From Ochrobactrum teleogrylli (GTDB taxonomy: Bacteria; Pseudomonadota; Alphaproteobacteria; Rhizobiales; Rhizobiaceae), in assembly GCF_006376685.1 (NCBI RefSeq), contig NZ_VEWL01000011.1, positions 110,974-174,973 of the forward strand: a stretch of 64,000 nt of DNA, read 5' to 3'. The stretch's first letter is position 1, and each line of letters opens with the position of its first letter. This document shows, one piece after another, positions 7,741 through 15,871 of the stretch. The translations under genes and the position numbers were made by a program. Below the pieces are notes generated by a model that was not told the DNA's origin, ran no database searches, and was given only the letters and a program-made list of their open reading frames with translations.

Positions 7741-9006
7741 TCAGACCAGCAGTGACATCGGATCTTCGATGGCCATCTTGAATGCTGCAAGCAATTGCGC
7801 ACCCAAGGCACCGTCCACCGCACGATGATCGACGGAAAGTGTCAGGCTCATCATCGTTGCGAATGCAAGTTGACCCTCGCGTTCAACCGGGCGACGTTCA
7901 CCCGCGCCGACAGCCAAAATGGCACTTTGTGGTGGGTTGATGATGGCTGAGAACGATTTGACGCCATACATGCCAAGATTGGAGATCGAGAACCCGCCCC
8001 CCTGAAACTCCTCCGGTTTCAATCCGTTGTCTCTGGCCCGGGCTGCCAGAGATTTCATCTCCGCAGAGATCGCGCCAATGCTGATTTGGTCAGCATTGCG
8101 GATGATGGGCGTGATGAGGCCTCCGTCCGTCGCAACAGCCACGGCGATATCCACACTTTTGAGCTTTAACAATGCGTCGTCCGTCCAAATGACATTGGCA
8201 TCGGGCACCCGGCGCAAGGCGACAGCCGCAGCCTTAATAACGAAATCATTGACGGAAATTCGTGACGCACTGTCGCGCTTCTCGTTAATCTGGCCGCGCA
8301 GCGTAAGAAGTGCATCGATATCGCAATCAGCATTGAGATAGAAATGCGGTACTGTTGTTTTCGCCTCAAGCAGCCGACGCGCAATGGTACGACGCATCGA
8401 TGTGTGCGGAATGGTTTCATATTCACCGATACCTGCCGGGAGACCCTTCGGTGATAACGATGCAACTGTTGCGACCGGTTGAGGTGTGGGGGCAACCGTT
8501 AGGGACGCGATCTGGCGCTCTACGTCGATGCGCACAATGCGGCCTTTAGGGCCACTGCCGAGAACGCCATCGAGTGAGATGCCGTGCTCCATTGCCAGAC
8601 GTCGTGCAAGAGGTGAAGCCTTATGGCGGGTGCCATCCGAAAGCTGTGCGAGAGACGCCACCGTAGCATTATCGGGAGACAGACCAATACTATGAGCTGC
8701 CACTTCCACCGGGGCTGTAACAACCTGTTCAGTGAGAAGAGGGTCAGCAATCGCGGATTGGTCTTCTCCAGTTGTCAACAGGACGGCAATGACCTGATTG
8801 ACGTTTGCCCGTTCGCCGTTCTGGACGAATAGCTTACCGATACGCCCATCAGTTTCAGCTTCGAGTTCCATCGTCGCCTTGTCGGTTTCGACTTCGGCAA
8901 TCAGATCGCCCTTGTTGACCGTGTCACCTTCCGCTCTGAGCCAACGCGCAATGACAGCATCTTCCATTCCTGCCGAAAGGGCAGGCAATACAACTTCAAT
9001 CGGCAT
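7741..9006 (-). CDS. Dihydrolipoamide acyltransferase (E2 component)
   Basis: This 421-residue E2 core subunit of a 2-oxoacid or acetoin dehydrogenase complex carries acyl groups from E1 to CoA. Domains in order: one lipoyl domain (1-75) with the modified lysine in ETDKATMELE (about residue 43), an Ala/Pro-rich linker, a peripheral subunit-binding domain (about 127-165, SPLARRLAMEHG) and a C-terminal catalytic domain ending in the active-site DHRAVDG. The start at 9006 (MPIEVVLPALSAGM) was chosen because the lipoyl fold begins there; the upstream frame overlaps E1. It follows the fused E1 gene by 16 bp. No E3 gene is nearby, so it must use lipoamide dehydrogenase from elsewhere. Confidence 0.92.
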   Translation of the reverse strand: MPIEVVLPALSAGMEDAVIARWLRAEGDTVNKGDLIAEVETDKATMELEAETDGRIGKLFVQNGERANVNQVIAVLLTTGEDQSAIADPLLTEQVVTAPVEVAAHSIGLSPDNATVASLAQLSDGTRHKASPLARRLAMEHGISLDGVLGSGPKGRIVRIDVERQIASLTVAPTPQPVATVASLSPKGLPAGIGEYETIPHTSMRRTIARRLLEAKTTVPHFYLNADCDIDALLTLRGQINEKRDSASRISVNDFVIKAAAVALRRVPDANVIWTDDALLKLKSVDIAVAVATDGGLITPIIRNADQISIGAISAEMKSLAARARDNGLKPEEFQGGGFSISNLGMYGVKSFSAIINPPQSAILAVGAGERRPVEREGQLAFATMMSLTLSVDHRAVDGALGAQLLAAFKMAIEDPMSLLV

Positions 9007-9022
9007 TGTCTGTTTCCTTCCT

Positions 9023-11212
9023 TCAGTCTTCGATCGGCAGACCCTGGGCTGCCATGACCGCACGCAGACCTGCATCGATATCCTGCGGTCGCGCCGCAGC
9101 GGCGGCTTCCAGAACCTTCGAGATGGATGGCGACGCTTCGGCACCATGAACACGGGCTATCGGTTGATCCAGCCAGTCGAAGCAACGGCGCTGTAATTCA
9201 TCCGCTAGCCAGCCGCCATAGGATGTACCCGACGCGCCCTGCTCCACAATCAGGACATTCCCCGTTTTGCGGATCGAGGCTTCGATAGTCTCCCAGTCAA
9301 GCCCTGCCCGGTCGAGTGAACGCAGATCGATGATTTCAACGTCAATACCCAACGCATCGACCACCGCTTGCGTCTTGGCTACCATGGCCAGATACGTCAG
9401 GACCGTAACCTTCGAACCGGAACGCACCACCTTCGCCTTACCCAGCGGAATGAAGTAATCGAGATCGTCTGCCGGTGCAGCGCCCTTCGAGGCGTAAAGA
9501 TCGACATGTTCGAGAACCAGAACCGGGTCGCGACAAAGCAACGCCGAATTCATCAGGCCGACATAGTCGAATGGCGTCGAGGGAGCAACAATGCGCCAGC
9601 CAGGCGCGGTCGCGAAAATGCCCGCCGGGTCCATAGAGTGCTGCGAGCCATATCCTGTGCCCATCGCAACTTTCGTACGCAACACCACTGGCATATCGCT
9701 ATCACCACCAAACATATGGCGAGCCTTGCCGATCTGGTTGAATACCTGATCGGCGGCAACCCACATGAAGTCGGGATACATGAATTCGATCACCGGAAGC
9801 ACCCGGCCATCGGCGGCCATACCGCCTGCAACGCCGGTGAAGGCGTTTTCGGAAATCGGCGTTCCCAGCACACGATCTGGAAACTCTGCCGACAGCCCGC
9901 GCGTTGCGCCGTTGGTTCCGCCTTTGAGACGGTGCACGTCTTCGCCCAGAACAACGATGCGCTCGTCTGTCTGCATGCGGCGTGTCATGACATCGGCAAC
10001 AGCATCGATGAAACGTGCATCGTCTGTCAGCTTGCCGGAGAATTGCTCCTGCTCTTCAAAGCGCACGCCGCTGAATTCCGACAGGTCTCCACGCAGTCCG
10101 AAATCGCGGAAGCTTTCTTCAGGCCAAAGCGCAGGAATGATACGACGCTTGCCCTCATGCATTTCGATCAGTTCGCCTGCGACATCATTCATGAGAGACA
10201 CGCAACGCTCACGCAATGCCTTGATTGCGTCATCGCCCAAAGCCTGACGTTTGAGCAGCGTTTCAGCCAATGCGTCTAGCGGATCGCGACCGCGCCATTC
10301 CGCTTCTTCTTCCTTGGAACGATAGCCGAAGGCGCTTCCCGGCAGCGGACCATTCTGGTGGAAATAACGATAGACGTCGGCTTCGATAATCGTCGGACCA
10401 TCGCCTGCCCGCATGATTGCGTTGGCTTGCTCCGAGGCCAGCCAGACGGCGATAGGGTCCATGCCGTCAACCTTGAAGGATGGAATATTGAATGCGAGAC
10501 CACGCGAGGAAAGCCGCGTTTCGGCGGTCACTTCGTCCACATGCGTGGAGACCGCATAGCGATTATTTTCGATAAAGAAGCAAATCGGCAGTTTCCAGGC
10601 GGCGGCGAGGTTCATGGTTTCCAGAACCGAACCGATATTGGTCGCTCCATCGCCGAAATAGGTGTAGACGACATCACCGGAACCGGCCCGCTTATGCGCC
10701 CATGCCGCGCCAGCTGCCATCGGCACACCACCGCCGACAATGGCATTGGTGCCAAGATTGCCGGATTCGGCCCAACGCAAATGCATCGAACCGCCGCGAC
10801 CACGACAAAAGCCCTGCGACAAGCCCAAAATTTCCGCGAGTGTGCGTTGTGCGAGTTCGCGAACATCCTGATTGAACGCGCTCTTGGGATCGATGCCGCT
10901 CTGGGCGACATAACCAAGCGCCTTGGCAAGAAACTGATGGTGGGCGCGGTGGGAGCCATTTATCTGATCGCTGGCTCTCAACGATACTGCAGAACCTACG
11001 GCACCGCCTTCCTGTCCAATCGCCGAATGCGCTGGACCGTGCACGAGACCCTGACCCGCAAGTTCAAGAACCTTTTCTTCAAAGGCGCGGATCAAATGCA
11101 TTTGGGAAAGCATTGTCCCGCCAAGCGTGAGATCGAAGGCGGCACGATCGGCATCCGTTGGGATGACTTCCCGCCAGAAGCTGTGCGGAACAAGATCTTT
11201 ATATTCGGGCAT
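9023..11212 (-). CDS. Fused E1 alpha-beta subunit of TPP-dependent 2-oxoacid/acetoin dehydrogenase
   Basis: This 729-residue protein joins the usually separate alpha and beta subunits. The alpha part (about 1-380) holds the TPP motif from GDGATNIG (187-194) to ENN (215-217). The beta part (about 400-729) begins RFIDAVADVMTRRM and carries the catalytic-type glutamate in VLGEDVH. It decarboxylates a 2-oxo acid (or cleaves acetoin) and passes the acyl group to the E2 encoded just downstream. The ATG at 11212 has GGAG eight bases upstream and is preferred over the TTG one codon earlier. Neighbouring SDRs would suit an acetoin/diacetyl-like or hydroxy-ketone substrate, but branched-chain-type activity is possible. 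Confidence 0.9.
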   Translation of the reverse strand: MPEYKDLVPHSFWREVIPTDADRAAFDLTLGGTMLSQMHLIRAFEEKVLELAGQGLVHGPAHSAIGQEGGAVGSAVSLRASDQINGSHRAHHQFLAKALGYVAQSGIDPKSAFNQDVRELAQRTLAEILGLSQGFCRGRGGSMHLRWAESGNLGTNAIVGGGVPMAAGAAWAHKRAGSGDVVYTYFGDGATNIGSVLETMNLAAAWKLPICFFIENNRYAVSTHVDEVTAETRLSSRGLAFNIPSFKVDGMDPIAVWLASEQANAIMRAGDGPTIIEADVYRYFHQNGPLPGSAFGYRSKEEEAEWRGRDPLDALAETLLKRQALGDDAIKALRERCVSLMNDVAGELIEMHEGKRRIIPALWPEESFRDFGLRGDLSEFSGVRFEEQEQFSGKLTDDARFIDAVADVMTRRMQTDERIVVLGEDVHRLKGGTNGATRGLSAEFPDRVLGTPISENAFTGVAGGMAADGRVLPVIEFMYPDFMWVAADQVFNQIGKARHMFGGDSDMPVVLRTKVAMGTGYGSQHSMDPAGIFATAPGWRIVAPSTPFDYVGLMNSALLCRDPVLVLEHVDLYASKGAAPADDLDYFIPLGKAKVVRSGSKVTVLTYLAMVAKTQAVVDALGIDVEIIDLRSLDRAGLDWETIEASIRKTGNVLIVEQGASGTSYGGWLADELQRRCFDWLDQPIARVHGAEASPSISKVLEAAAAARPQDIDAGLRAVMAAQGLPIED

Positions 11213-11246
11213 CAAAAATCTCCGGAGCTATGCTCTGTAATGACAA

Positions 11247-11999
11247 TCAGGCAGCCAGGAAGCCACCATCGACCGGCAAGATCGTGCCGGTGATGTAGCT
11301 CGCCATGGCGGAGGCCAGGAAAACGACAGGATCGACGACTTCGTTGGTTTCACCGATGCGCTTCAACAAAACGCGGTTCATGAACCAATCCGCACCGCCG
11401 GGGCGGTTCAGCTGGGCGACGGCCATCTCGCTCATCATGATCCCGGGCGCGACCGCATTGACGCGGATGCCGTAAGGGGCGAGATCACGTGCCATGACTT
11501 GTGTCAGTGAGCGGATCGCGCCTTTGGAAACGACGTAACCGGCTGTCGACCCACCGGCCACGAATCCTGCCACGGAACAAAGGTGAACCACATTGCCCTT
11601 CGCGACTTTCAACGCAGGCACGAAGGCATGCGAAACATTGAACGCACCTTCAAGATTGACCCCGATGACGCGATCCCACACCTCGGCGGCTTCCGGCTGA
11701 TCAAAGGCTGCACGACCAGCAACACCGGCATTGTTGACCAGCACATCAAGGCCGCCCAGTCGCTCCAGAATATCGGCGGCAAGGTTTTTGACGGCGATAC
11801 GGTCGGTGACGTCCAGTGGGTAACCTTCGGCGGCATAACCTTGCGCTACCAGATGTGCGGCCTGCGCCTTTGCTGCGTCACCATCGATATCCACCAAAAT
11901 AAGCCGTGCACCCTGCGCCGCCATGCCCGCCGCAATTGCGGCGCCAAGACCGCGCCCCGCCCCTGTGACGAGTACAAGCTTGTCCTTCAAGAGTTCCAT
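11247..11999 (-). CDS. SDR-family oxidoreductase
   Basis: This 250-residue classical short-chain dehydrogenase has the nucleotide-binding motif TGAGRGLG (about 13-20), an aspartate in LILVDIDGD that favours NAD(H), the NNAG motif (about 89-92), a catalytic Ser in HLCSVAG and the YVVSK active-site pair (about 155-159). The VNAVAPG and C-terminal TGTILPVDGG stretches are standard. It is third in the VOC-SDR-SDR-E1-E2 operon, 28 bp after the preceding SDR. It probably interconverts a hydroxyl and a keto group to produce the substrate of the dehydrogenase complex. Confidence 0.9.
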   Translation of the reverse strand: MELLKDKLVLVTGAGRGLGAAIAAGMAAQGARLILVDIDGDAAKAQAAHLVAQGYAAEGYPLDVTDRIAVKNLAADILERLGGLDVLVNNAGVAGRAAFDQPEAAEVWDRVIGVNLEGAFNVSHAFVPALKVAKGNVVHLCSVAGFVAGGSTAGYVVSKGAIRSLTQVMARDLAPYGIRVNAVAPGIMMSEMAVAQLNRPGGADWFMNRVLLKRIGETNEVVDPVVFLASAMASYITGTILPVDGGFLAA

Positions 12000-12027
12000 T
12001 TTGCGTCCATTCCCTTACGCAAGGCGC

Positions 12028-12765
12028 TTACGCCATATAAATTCCGCCATTCACCTGAATGGTTTCGCCAGTGATGAAGCTGGCTGCCGGTGAACAGAGG
12101 AAAGCGACAACTGACGCGATTTCGGATGGCTTGCCGAGACGTTTGAGCGGTGTCTGCGACATGGTCTCATCCATACGTGTCTTGAGCAGATCGATGATCA
12201 TCGGCGTTTCTATGATGCCCGGCGCCACACCATTGACCCGCGTTTTGGGCGCAAGCTCGCGCGACAGGGCGCGGGTCATGGAAACCATCGCGCCCTTGGT
12301 GGCACCATAATGGGCGTTCACAAATGCGCCGCGATAGGCGGCCAGTGATGCCAATGTTACTATGGACGAGCCTTCGTTCAGAGCGGGAAGCGCTCGTTTG
12401 CAGAGGTAGAAGACGCCGTCGAGATTGATCGAGATCGTGCGGTGCCAATCAACATCGCTCATCTCAGCAAACGGCTTGGCCTGATAGATACCGGCAGATG
12501 GCACAAGAAAATCGATCCCGCCAAATCGCTCGCCCGCCAGCGCTATCGTCTTTTCGGCATCCTCCGCGCTTGCAGCATCCGCCTGAATGGTCGCAATACG
12601 CTCGTCGCCACCCAATGAAGCTGCAAAACTGTCCAATGCGCTCTTGTCAATGTCCGTCAGAACCAGATTAGCGCCCGAGGCATAAAACAGCGCGGCAATA
12701 GAACGACCGATCCCGCCATTCGCGCCGGACAGTACAAGGGTCCGGTTGTTAAAATCAAACATCAT
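12028..12765 (-). CDS. SDR-family oxidoreductase
   Basis: This 245-residue classical short-chain dehydrogenase has a cofactor motif written SGANGGIG (about 13-20) instead of TGxxxGIG, an LVLTDIDK acidic residue suggesting NAD(H), and the YGATK catalytic pair (about 151-155). The C-terminal [13 protein letters not shown] is typical. AAAGGAACC precedes a pair of ATG codons (12765/12762). It is the second gene of the operon. Two different SDRs in a row suggest two oxidation steps or two stereoisomers of the same substrate. Confidence 0.89.
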   Translation of the reverse strand: MMFDFNNRTLVLSGANGGIGRSIAALFYASGANLVLTDIDKSALDSFAASLGGDERIATIQADAASAEDAEKTIALAGERFGGIDFLVPSAGIYQAKPFAEMSDVDWHRTISINLDGVFYLCKRALPALNEGSSIVTLASLAAYRGAFVNAHYGATKGAMVSMTRALSRELAPKTRVNGVAPGIIETPMIIDLLKTRMDETMSQTPLKRLGKPSEIASVVAFLCSPAASFITGETIQVNGGIYMA

Positions 12766-12776
12766 TGTCGGTTCCT

Positions 12777-13259
12777 TTAAGCCAGATCGGCGCGGTAAAC
12801 GGAAACATCGTCATACTGAACGATTTCCACGATATGCCCCTCGGGATCGCTCAGAAAAGCGAGCCATACTCCGGGACGCACCTCAACCGGCTCGCTGCCG
12901 GTCAACAGTTCAGCACCATGTCTGATGAGATCACCGACAAGCGCCTTCAAATCGTCAACGATGAATGTCAGATAGCTGGCACCCGCACGCTCCAGAATAG
13001 AGCCTTGGCCGGATGCGTCACCCGCCGCTGGCAGACGGTCGGGCTGAAGCAACTTGATACGTTCACCCTTTTGCGACTGCAGACGAACCACGGTGTAGCC
13101 GTCCGGACTCAAGGCAGCCCGCGCTGCCTTCGCACTGCCGACATATATTTCGGAAACAAAACTCAGCCCCAGAGCGCCTTCATAGAAAGCGCGCATCTGC
13201 GTCATGTCTCTGACGGCAAGCCCGACTTCAAGCGGCGCTGTCATAGTCATCATAGTCAT
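12777..13259 (-). CDS. VOC-family (glyoxalase/bleomycin-resistance fold) protein
   Basis: This protein of about 160 residues, with two beta-alpha-beta-beta-beta modules, belongs to the vicinal-oxygen-chelate fold. Segments such as [21 protein letters not shown] at the start and [15 protein letters not shown] near the end are typical and carry candidate metal-binding histidine/glutamate positions. It is the first gene of the E1-E2 operon and divergent from the FadR-type regulator. It may isomerise or rearrange a hydroxy-ketone intermediate. The start is one of several clustered ATGs: GGAGG suits the ATG at 13253 or 13250 better than 13259. Confidence 0.82.
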   Translation of the reverse strand: MTMMTMTAPLEVGLAVRDMTQMRAFYEGALGLSFVSEIYVGSAKAARAALSPDGYTVVRLQSQKGERIKLLQPDRLPAAGDASGQGSILERAGASYLTFIVDDLKALVGDLIRHGAELLTGSEPVEVRPGVWLAFLSDPEGHIVEIVQYDDVSVYRADLA

Positions 13260-13339
13260 CCTCCCGATCTCTCCCCGATCGGCATCCGACAGTCACAAGA
13301 ACTGTCACCCTATCTTTCAGTTCCAGATTCGTAACTCAA

Positions 13340-13354
13340 ACTGGTAAGACCAGT
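13340..13354. promoter_or_regulatory. FadR/GntR-type operator 1
   Basis: ACTGGTAAGACCAGT is a perfect 6-3-6 inverted repeat containing TGGTAAGACCA, an exact match to the FadR-subfamily operator pattern TNGTNNNACNA. It lies between the VOC operon and the divergent FadR-type gene. Confidence 0.75.
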
Positions 13355-13362
13355 CAATAGAC

Positions 13363-13375
13363 AAGTAAGGCCAGT
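13363..13375. promoter_or_regulatory. FadR/GntR-type operator 2 (degenerate)
   Basis: AAGTAAGGCCAGT keeps the right half (CCAGT) and the GTAAG centre of operator 1, but its left half is degenerate. Its centre is about two helical turns from operator 1, so cooperative binding is possible. Confidence 0.5.
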
Positions 13376-13481
13376 CGATACAAAAAATATCATGCTGTTT
13401 TCGTTATATTTTTTTAACTTACCGTCCTCGAAATTTGCTATTTCACGTCATTGCCGTCGGGCGCTTCAGGGAGGGCCGTTG

Positions 13482-13496
13482 ACTTGTTAGACCAGT
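13482..13496. promoter_or_regulatory. FadR/GntR-type operator 3, next to regulator promoter
   Basis: ACTTGTTAGACCAGT contains TTGTTAGACCA, which fits TNGTNNNACNA. It lies about 70 bp before the regulator's start codon and overlaps a TTGACT that could act as a -35 element, which suggests autoregulation. Confidence 0.65.
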
Positions 13497-13566
13497 TACG
13501 GCATTTTGATATCTGTGCTTGAAGCCAGATGATTCAGAAACGAAACAGAATTGTGCGAGGGGTGCG

Positions 13567-14307
13567 ATGAAAGAAACGACCGGCAATGCGCCGCCCCCAC
13601 GCTTATCAGGCCATTTACCCCATGAGCTCGCCCGACAAATCGAGAAGCGCATCGGCAATGGCGAATTTCCTGTCGGCACGAAACTGCCCAGCGAGCGCGA
13701 GCTATCAGCGGAATATGCGGTCAGCCGGCCGGTGGTCCGTGAAGCATTGTCGCAATTGAAACTGGATGGACTGGTCGAAGCCCGCGCAGGCAGCGGGGTC
13801 TTTGTCATCGACAAAAGCAGCGAAAAAGCATTCCGGATCCAACCACTCGCCATTGAGGAAACGCAGTCTTTAGAGCAACTGATGGAGCTTCTGGTTACCG
13901 TCGAAGTTGCGGCCACCCGAATTGCGGCGGCCAAACGCACGGACGAAGACCTCAAACGGATCAAGCGGGCGCTTATCGGTCTGGAATATGCGATCATCAG
14001 CGATCAATTGGGTGATGAAGAAGACTATGCTTTCCATGACGCCATCGTGATGGCCACCCATAACCAGCACTTTATTGCGTTGTGCAAGCATCTTGAATAT
14101 GGGGCCCGCCACGTTATCCGTCAGGCCCGCACCAATACGCGTGCCAATCTCACAGGCATGCTGGATGCAGTGCAGGACGAACACAAGGCCATCTATCAGG
14201 CAATCGAAAAGGGTCTGGCAGACGACGCGGGAATTGCGGCAGAGCTACATTTGAGAAATGCCGCCAAGCGTATGACAACGTATCTGTCGGGTAAGAACGA
14301 CCTCTGA
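13567..14307 (+). CDS. GntR-family regulator, FadR subfamily
   Basis: This 246-residue repressor-type regulator has a winged helix at about 18-85 (GTKLPSERELSAEYAVSRPV is the hallmark helix-turn-helix) and an FCD effector domain at about 95-235 with the FHDAIVMATHN histidine motif. The ATG at 13567 was chosen because GAGGGG lies just upstream; the frame extends further 5' only via a TTG. It is divergent from the VOC-SDR-SDR-E1-E2 operon and three FadR-type operator sites lie between them, so it very probably controls that operon and itself. The inducer is likely a metabolite of the operon's substrate. Confidence 0.92.
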   Translation: MKETTGNAPPPRLSGHLPHELARQIEKRIGNGEFPVGTKLPSERELSAEYAVSRPVVREALSQLKLDGLVEARAGSGVFVIDKSSEKAFRIQPLAIEETQSLEQLMELLVTVEVAATRIAAAKRTDEDLKRIKRALIGLEYAIISDQLGDEEDYAFHDAIVMATHNQHFIALCKHLEYGARHVIRQARTNTRANLTGMLDAVQDEHKAIYQAIEKGLADDAGIAAELHLRNAAKRMTTYLSGKNDL

Positions 14308-14336
14308 CAACTTTGCTATCTGGCACAACATCTCTT

Positions 14337-14365
14337 GAAAAGCCCCACCCATGGCAGGGCTTTTC
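14337..14365. terminator. Bidirectional hairpin terminator
   Basis: The stem GAAAAGCCC (14337-14345) pairs with GGGCTTTTC (14357-14365) around an 11-nt loop. It lies between the convergent GntR and aldehyde dehydrogenase genes. The A-run on one side and T-run on the other suit termination in both directions. Confidence 0.7.
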
Positions 14366-14384
14366 GTGCTCGGGGCTTACGATT

Positions 14385-15818
14385 TCAGACCATCATCGTC
14401 GTGACGGTCATCGTCGTCAGATAGGCTTCAATACCTTCCAGACCACCTTCAGAACCGAAGCCGGAATCGCGGACACCACCGAAAGGTGTTTCAGGCAAGG
14501 CGAGCGCGAAATGATTGACGCCAAGCATGCCGCTCTTCAACCTGTTTTGCACCTTGTGTGCCGTCGTCATGCTGGAGGTGAAAAGATAGGCACCCAGACC
14601 AACCGGGAGCCGATTGCCCTCGGCGATGGCCTCATCAAGCGAACTCACGCGCATGACGAGGGCGAGCGGACCGAATGGCTCTTCGTTCATTGCCAGCATA
14701 TCGGACTTCATGCCTGACAGGATTGTTGGCGCATAGAAATTCCCGCTTTCGCCAATCCGTTTACCGCCGGTCTCAACCTTGGCTCCCTTGGTAACGGCAT
14801 CAGCAACCATATCGACAACCGTTTCAAGCTGGCTCGCCGACGTCAGCGGCCCCATCTGCGTGTCTGCCTCAACGCCCTTGCCCACCTTCAGTTCCTGCGC
14901 CTTTTCAGCAAAACGGCGCACGAATTCATCGTGGATGGAAGCATCGACGATAAAGCGCGTCGGCGAAACGCAAACCTGTCCGCAATTGCGGAACTTCCAT
15001 TGCACGGCGAGCGGGATGAGGTGATCGAGATCAGCATCCGCCGCCACAATGACCGGACCGTGCCCACCAAGTTCCATTGTAACTTTCTTGAGCTGTTCAC
15101 CCGCTTGTGCGGCAACGATACGCCCCACGCGCGTTGAACCGGTCAGCGAGACCTTCCGAATTTCAGGTGCCTTGATAAGCGTATCGGAAAGCTCGGACGT
15201 CGCCCCCCAGATGACGGAAATTGCCTTGGGCGGCAATCCAGCAGCGAGCAGGCATTTGCCGATCAGCCATGCGGTGCCAGGCGTATCCGACGCTGGCTTG
15301 ATGACGACCGGACAGCCAGCGCCCAATGCGGGGGCCACCTTTTGCATCGTATTCCATGCCGGAAAATTCCAGGGCGTGAAGGCCGCCACGGGTCCGACCG
15401 GATGCTTCAGCACCTGTATCTGAATGTTTGGCGCACGCGAAGGCACGATACGACCGTAAACACGCCGACCTTCTTCGGCAAACCAGTCAAGAAGATCAGC
15501 TGAACCCAGCCACTCGCCCCGCGCCTCGACCAGAGGCTTGCCCTGTTCCATCGACATGACAAGGGCGGCCTCATCTGCACGCTCGCGCATGATGTCGGCT
15601 GCCCGGCGCATGATCTTGGACCGCTCCAGTGCCGAAAGCGCAGCCCACTGGGCACCACCCTGCGCGGCAGAACTGGCAGCTTCTTCTGCCTCCGCACGAC
15701 CCGCACGCGGAGCAACTGTCAGTTCGCGTCCGTCCGAAGGGTCTGTCAGACGCAGCGTTCCAGCGGAACCTTCGTTACGCTCTTCGCCACCTACGATCAG
15801 GGTCAGTTTAGGATACAT
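14385..15818 (-). CDS. NAD(P)-dependent aldehyde dehydrogenase (GabD-like)
   Basis: This 477-residue aldehyde dehydrogenase oxidises an aldehyde to the acid. Visible residues: the FTPWNFP oxyanion/cofactor segment (about 140-146), the SLTGSTRVG nucleotide-binding turn, the general-base glutamate in MELGGHGP and the nucleophilic cysteine in NCGQVCV. The closest general group is succinate-semialdehyde dehydrogenase-like. The ATG at 15818 is preferred to the one at 15833 because AGGAG lies between them at good spacing. It is the last gene of the eleven-gene catabolic operon and probably oxidises the aldehyde made by the neighbouring GMC oxidoreductase or the alcohol dehydrogenase. Confidence 0.9.
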   Translation of the reverse strand: MYPKLTLIVGGEERNEGSAGTLRLTDPSDGRELTVAPRAGRAEAEEAASSAAQGGAQWAALSALERSKIMRRAADIMRERADEAALVMSMEQGKPLVEARGEWLGSADLLDWFAEEGRRVYGRIVPSRAPNIQIQVLKHPVGPVAAFTPWNFPAWNTMQKVAPALGAGCPVVIKPASDTPGTAWLIGKCLLAAGLPPKAISVIWGATSELSDTLIKAPEIRKVSLTGSTRVGRIVAAQAGEQLKKVTMELGGHGPVIVAADADLDHLIPLAVQWKFRNCGQVCVSPTRFIVDASIHDEFVRRFAEKAQELKVGKGVEADTQMGPLTSASQLETVVDMVADAVTKGAKVETGGKRIGESGNFYAPTILSGMKSDMLAMNEEPFGPLALVMRVSSLDEAIAEGNRLPVGLGAYLFTSSMTTAHKVQNRLKSGMLGVNHFALALPETPFGGVRDSGFGSEGGLEGIEAYLTTMTVTTMMV

Positions 15819-15871
15819 CGATATCTCCTGCATAATTCAATTGCGCCGCAAGCGGTGCGCCCGACAGCGAC

